Source: Chara braunii (Eukaryota; Streptophyta; Charophyceae; Charales; Characeae). From it: 31,296 bases of DNA. Location of the stretch: contig BFEA01000495.1 in assembly GCA_003427395.1 (NCBI GenBank), forward strand, positions 631,554 through 662,849, in the 5' to 3' direction. This document shows, piece after piece, positions 27,782-31,296 of the stretch. Numbering within the stretch: position 1 is the first letter of the stretch; every line of letters begins with the position of its first letter. Made by a program: the position numbers and the translations under genes. Under the pieces are notes generated by a model. That model saw only the letters and a list, made by a program, of their open reading frames with translations, was not told the DNA's origin and ran no database searches.

Positions 27782-28363
27782 TTATCGTGCGAACGCAGGA
27801 GCACTGAGACAACAATGTGCCAGGGTATTGTCTACACCTGACACATGGAACAGATGGGCAGTCTTAACCTCGCCTGTCGGACTAGGGAGCCTACACTCAT
27901 GCTTTCTCAGGAGGAGTGTGGCCCCTGCTGCCTCTCCCCAGTCCATACCTAGGACTATATCGAAAGGAAGGTCGTCCTGTACGAGGAGAGTCAGGGAATG
28001 GAGAACTTTCTCCACCTTCCCATCTTTCTCTAGGCGGAAGTACGCCTGGACTCCCTCTACGTAGTCCTCAACTCGCATAGTGCGGTTGTCCGCGAGGACA
28101 CTAACAATGGGGTCTTCCAATTTTTGGACTTTCAAGTTTAACCTCAGCTTCTTCAACACTCTACGGCTAATGTAACTGCGGGTAGCCCCTGAATCTATAA
28201 GGGCTCCTACTCTACTTCTAAAGACCTCTATATCTACCAAAACTCGCTGGCCTTTACTCTCTTTCTTCATTTTGGCCCAGGCGGGCATTCTCTCCTTCAA
28301 CTTGTCAGCCACGCCTGTGAGGGAGGTGCCTAAAGAGACCCTAACACAGCAGTCTCTGGACAA
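27782..28363 (-). CDS. Element C aspartic protease domain
   Basis: 193 codons in the pol frame. The active-site turn is ALIDSGATRSYIS (Asp57-Ser-Gly), and LPFDIVLGMDWGEAA is near residues 138-152, so the catalytic residues of a retropepsin-type dimer are kept. The part before residue 30 is not conserved and the ATG is unlikely to be the true start; the protease would come from a Gag-Pol precursor. A TAA at 27782-27784 separates it from RT in the same frame. Confidence 0.82.
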   Translation of the reverse strand: MSRDCCVRVSLGTSLTGVADKLKERMPAWAKMKKESKGQRVLVDIEVFRSRVGALIDSGATRSYISRRVLKKLRLNLKVQKLEDPIVSVLADNRTMRVEDYVEGVQAYFRLEKDGKVEKVLHSLTLLVQDDLPFDIVLGMDWGEAAGATLLLRKHECRLPSPTGEVKTAHLFHVSGVDNTLAHCCLSAPAFAR

Positions 28364-28475
28364 CTATCTAGGCACCGGCCTGCAACCTCTGCCATAGGCT
28401 CATGTGGTGTGGGAGTTTCTTGCCGGCTCGCGCTCGTTTCCCCACATGGCCTTATGGTAGGGGCAGTTGCAACCC

Positions 28476-29506
28476 CTACGGGCGACTGCCTTTTGGCTGT
28501 TGGGCAGCCCATCGGGCCTCTCTATACTTTGGACAATATCGAATGATGTGGCCAGGGTCACCGCAAAATACGCACTGCCCCTGATCCACACGCTGCTGCC
28601 AGACGCGCTGGTCCAGGCCCAAATCCTCCCAAGGTCGGCCCTGTGGCAGACCTGGGTGCCAACCACCTCTCCTATAGGGCGACCTATTACGCCTATTAGG
28701 TGAACGGTTGCCATAACGGTTCTGCGGGGGAACTTGACCCCTTCCTCCCGCTTGGCGGTTTCCTCCTCTACCGCCAACCCACTGATCGCCCTGGAAACGG
28801 CCACTCGAGGCCCGACCCCCTTGGCCCTGGCCTCCTCCTCTTCCTTGCGGCCTCCCTCCGGCCGCGACAGCAGCGTAAGTCCTCCCCTGACTAGCACTAT
28901 TGTCCTCCTTCTCCTCCTCTAGCCCCCACTCTATCTGCTTGTAGGGGACTTCCTCCACACTACCTTCATCTAACGTAAGGAGCAGGCGGTCCTTGGTCTT
29001 GATCTGCCCAGAGATAGTGTGACCCTTCCACTTCTTCCCTTTGTCAAGGTCCTTGTGCCAGAAATTGGACACTGACATGGACCGTGCTTCAAAAGCTACC
29101 ACTTCCGTGCTCAATGCGTCATAGGTCATGGTAGGTTGCTGGCTCTTCTCAAAGAAGTGCCCGCGTAACGATTCGGGCATAGCCCGGTAGAAGAGGTTGA
29201 CCAGTTGGGTCTCTGTGACCTCATGGTCAGGAACAGCCACCAACTCGTCCATTACTCCTTTGAGTGCTCTGGCACTCCTCCACTGACGAGAGTGGATAGT
29301 CTGCAACTTATCGGAGGCTTTGACACTGCGCGAAACATCTGCGAATCGTTCGCGCAACAACTTAAGGAAATCGACGAGGGGAGAAAACGCAGAGTAAGCA
29401 ACTACATCCTCGTTGCAATTCGCAGCGCGAACTAGGGAACGTGCAAAACTGGCGGCCTCCTCCTTTAGCGCGTGAATGGCGACTAGAACATGCTCATCTG
29501 GGGAGA
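28476..29506 (-). pseudogene. Element C Gag capsid and zinc knuckle
   Basis: The open frame reaches back to about 29506, before the first ATG at 29360: VSPDEHVLVAIHALKEEAAS, FSPLVDFLKLLRERFADV, then MPESLRGHF and TEVVAFEARS. A Gly/Arg/Gln-rich linker (RGG-like; residues about 165-245 of the ATG frame) precedes CVFCGDPGHIIRYC, an intact C-x2-C-x4-H-x4-C knuckle. The upstream part is in another frame owing to a one-base loss in an A run near 29505-29510. The frame ends at TAG 28476-28478. Confidence 0.83.
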
Positions 29507-29926
29507 CCTTTGCAAGTGCACGTAGGTCTTTATATTAGCCTCCCAGTTGTCAAAGTTCTCCTCCTTTCCACTGTAGGAATCGGGGAACTTGACTTTGACG
29601 GGCTCCCTACGCGGGCGTACTTCCTCCTCCTTGGGAGTGGCCAGTTTGGCGCCCTCTATGGCATTTGTGCAATAGCACTCTGTGCTGTCTAGGCGGGCTT
29701 TCACTTCTGATCCCACTTGTACCACTAACTCCCGCGCAAATTCCCTGAATCCCAATCGTATCGAACGCAAGGTAATGTCCCGACTTTTAATAAACTGATA
29801 TTGCTCTTCCTGAGCCGCTATTAGGGGTTCGATATTCCTCGCCATGATTTCCATCTTACCCAGGAGGTCCACCTATACCGCCATCTGGTCTTTCTGCTTT
29901 TTTACTTCCTCCAACTCCTTTGCCGC
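29483..29926 (-). pseudogene. Element C Gag middle part
   Basis: Between two stops of the N-terminal frame and the frameshift: AAKELEEVKKQKDQMAV, a TAG, then DLLGKMEIMARNIEPLIAAQ, ITLRSIRLGFREFARELVV, and the capsid start FPDSYSGKEENFDNWEANIK. It joins the coiled-coil leader to the capsid core of the same gag. Confidence 0.78.
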
Positions 29927-30472
29927 CTAGCTCACCGCTTCCATTCTCCTTTTTCTCTCCCTCATGAGCTGTAGCTTCCACTCCATCCTCGTCTCATCCT
30001 CCATGGCCTGTCGCTTGAGTGGATCCTCTTCCGCCTCCCACGCCTTTACGGCCACCTCCTGCTCTTCCCTGGGTACATACATTAACGCTTCTTCTTCTTC
30101 TCCCAGGGATAAATTCGCCACCCACTCTGTGATCTTTTTCTCTAACTGGTCATCTTTTGTCCCACTCAATTCCCCTCTTTGTTCTCTTCTTCTCCTCTCC
30201 AATGGCTCTTCTTCCTCCTCTTCCACCGCCTTGAGTTTTTCTTCTTCTTCTTTCTTTAATCTCTCCTTCTCTCTGGCCGTCTCCTCCTCAATCTTTTTCA
30301 TCTTCGCCGCCTGTTCCTCCATCAAGGCCTTCTTCTTGGCCTCCTTCCTCTCTTTTCTCTCGTTCAGGATGGCGGCGGCCTTTGCCTCTTCTTCCGCGGT
30401 ATAAGGGGAAGTGCTCTTTCCTGTAGGCGTGTCAACCATGGTGATAGGTGCACAACCAAGTAACGGTTCCAC
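29927..30472 (-). CDS. Element C Gag N-terminal coiled-coil region
   Basis: Up to 181 codons, strongly Lys/Glu-rich (EERKERKEAKKKALMEEQ style heptads at residues 25-100), then KKITEWVANLSLGEEEEAL and EDPLKRQAMEDETRMEWKL. The second Met (30439, MVDTPTGKSTSPYTAEEE) may be the real start. It ends at TAG 29927-29929 with homologous-looking sequence continuing beyond, so it is the front of a longer gag. The combination WVANLSLGE...AL with a charged coiled coil is what I recall from predicted Chara proteins, unverified. Confidence 0.72.
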   Translation of the reverse strand: MEPLLGCAPITMVDTPTGKSTSPYTAEEEAKAAAILNERKERKEAKKKALMEEQAAKMKKIEEETAREKERLKKEEEEKLKAVEEEEEEPLERRRREQRGELSGTKDDQLEKKITEWVANLSLGEEEEALMYVPREEQEVAVKAWEAEEDPLKRQAMEDETRMEWKLQLMRERKRRMEAVS

Positions 30473-30726
30473 TCCTCACCACTTGGACTCTCCCCCGGCT
30501 TAACTTTAAGACTAACTGACTCTCTAAGGACTGCAAAATCCTACGCTTTGTTCCAGCCAGATTACCACGGCCGACGGAAGCTTTTGCAACCACAGTCCTT
30601 GCAATCCAGACCCAGATGCCCAGCACCTGCGGTCAAACCCACCTGGCTTTCACTCCGGTTCAGACCCTGTCAACTAGGGGCACTAGCCTAGACTCTAAAC
30701 TACAGCCGTCACTACAGAACCTGTTG

Positions 30727-30803
30727 CTGATCAGGAGGCATTTAAGAAGATCCCCCGTAACTCCTCAAGAATTCTTTAACGTCGCAGACAGGACGATGCG
30801 ATC
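30727..30803 (-). other. Conserved 77-bp leader block, C copy
   Basis: Sense: GATCGCATCGTCCTGTCTGC to GCCTCCTGATCAG. The CTGATCAG palindrome is complete here. Similarity to the B copy is high over about 70 bases although coding sequence of C and B is clearly diverged. Confidence 0.75.
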
Positions 30804-31154
30804 AGCAGGTTCTCTCAAAACATAGACGGCCCGTTGTGCAGCCCACAGCTCGGATTTTGGGCCTACCGTGCCACACCGAGCAGCCCGCCGGTCAGTACCG
30901 GTCCTTGGGAGGGTTCATGTCCTCCGGGACAGTCGAGTCGTCAGACACAGTCTTTAGCCCTACTCAGCCCGTGTGGGTTTGGTCAACGAGGCCCTATCCT
31001 TCATACACGGAGTCCTATCACCTGGACAGAAGAGACTCAATGCAGAAAAAAGAGTCAGACAGACTCAGACTCAGCAAGTACCATAGGGTGAGTGCACATC
31101 CATAGGGCGAGGGCATAGGCTGAGGGCTCGGCGAGATCATACCAGCTCCAGCTT

Positions 31155-31228
31155 GGTCAAAATCGTGGTCAGCAGCTCCGGTCAACGCCTTGGTCAACGT
31201 GGTCAAACCCCGGTCAACGCTCCGGTCA
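31155..31228. promoter_or_regulatory. Array of GGTCAA (TTGACC) motifs
   Basis: GGTCAA at 31155, 31180, 31192, 31201, 31212 and 31223, plus GGTCAG at 31167. Steps are 9-13 bp. TTGAC is the core of the WRKY-bound W-box. It could also be a degenerate 11-12-bp minisatellite. Confidence 0.5.
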
Positions 31229-31296
31229 ACCCTCTGATCGGCCATGGCTGCCGACACCTTCTTCCTCGCCAATCTCACTTCTCTTTCTCCTCCTTC

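Larger units (their letters stand above)
23839..31296 (-). mobile_element. Element C: Ty3/gypsy element of a second family, 5' end off the window
   Basis: Minus-strand element: gag 28476-30472, protease 27782-28363, RT/RNase H/integrase 25346-27781, integrase tail and chromodomain 24835-25345, 3' LTR 23839-24796. The leader runs to the right edge and neither 5' LTR nor primer site is in view. It differs from A and B in having a long acidic/basic coiled-coil Gag leader and distinct pol sequence. Breaks: two stops and a one-base frameshift in gag, stops at the PR-RT, RT and integrase junctions, lost RT motif residues, and an integrase Glu to Lys change. It has the best preserved pol in the window. 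Confidence 0.9.
30473..31296 (-). other. Leader of element C (right edge)
   Basis: 824 bp without a supported gene. It contains the conserved 77-bp block and a run of GGTCAA motifs. The 86-codon minus frame at 31018-31278 translates the motif cluster and has no family resemblance. The 5' LTR and primer site were not found before the window ends. Confidence 0.6.

Noticed and set aside
29964-30404. 146-codon Ser-rich plus frame
   Set aside because: Antisense of the Glu/Lys-rich Gag coiled coil.

Overview
This window is eukaryotic repeat DNA. No host gene, rRNA, tRNA or CRISPR array could be supported. It is a nest of LTR retrotransposons of the Ty3/gypsy type (gag, protease, reverse transcriptase, RNase H, integrase, chromodomain-like tail) with other repeats between them. 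Primer sites complementary to initiator Met tRNA point to the green lineage. The lysine/glutamate-rich Gag leader of the third element resembles, from memory only, predicted proteins of the charophyte alga Chara braunii. That host is an inference.

Layout. Element A (232-8019, minus strand) has two LTRs of 979 and 795 bp, a tRNA-iMet-type primer site, a leader with a 281-bp tandem duplication, a frameshifted gag, a broken protease, and an in-frame RT-integrase fusion made by internal deletion. At 8020 its 5' LTR abuts a truncated RT of a different class, most like Penelope-type RTs, which runs into a 15-bp coding minisatellite (8774-9031). Then come two hypothetical repeat-bearing ORFs, a GA/CA microsatellite, a candidate minus-strand LTR with polypurine tract (about 10027-10528), a 53-bp tandem repeat and about 1.8 kb without recognisable genes.

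Element B (12670-20939, plus strand) is the same family as A and lies back to back with it. Its 5' LTR survives as 101 bp. Its leader is interrupted by a solo LTR (13638-14683) with a 6-bp target duplication, and element A supplies the empty site. Its pol keeps one frame over about 2.8 kb but carries a series of stop codons and lacks the stretch between RNase H and the end of the integrase core. Just after its 3' LTR lies a 755-bp inverted copy of part of that LTR (21149-21903), making a foldback with a 384-bp spacer.

From 21979 to 23838 there is a T33 run, a CCGGA-rich cluster, a second solo LTR with G-box palindromes (22253-23275) and a possible hAT-type end. Element C (23839 to the right edge, minus strand) is a different gypsy family with the best preserved pol, a 633-codon ORF from RT to integrase. 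Its integrase has Lys at the Glu position of the DD35E triad, and RT motif A is damaged. Its 5' LTR is outside the window.

None of the three elements looks autonomous. The most interesting signals are a 77-bp non-coding leader block shared by both gypsy families, the independent loss of the same pol segment in A and B, the inverted LTR pair, the nested solo LTR with its empty site, and stop codons that mostly look like C-to-T changes.
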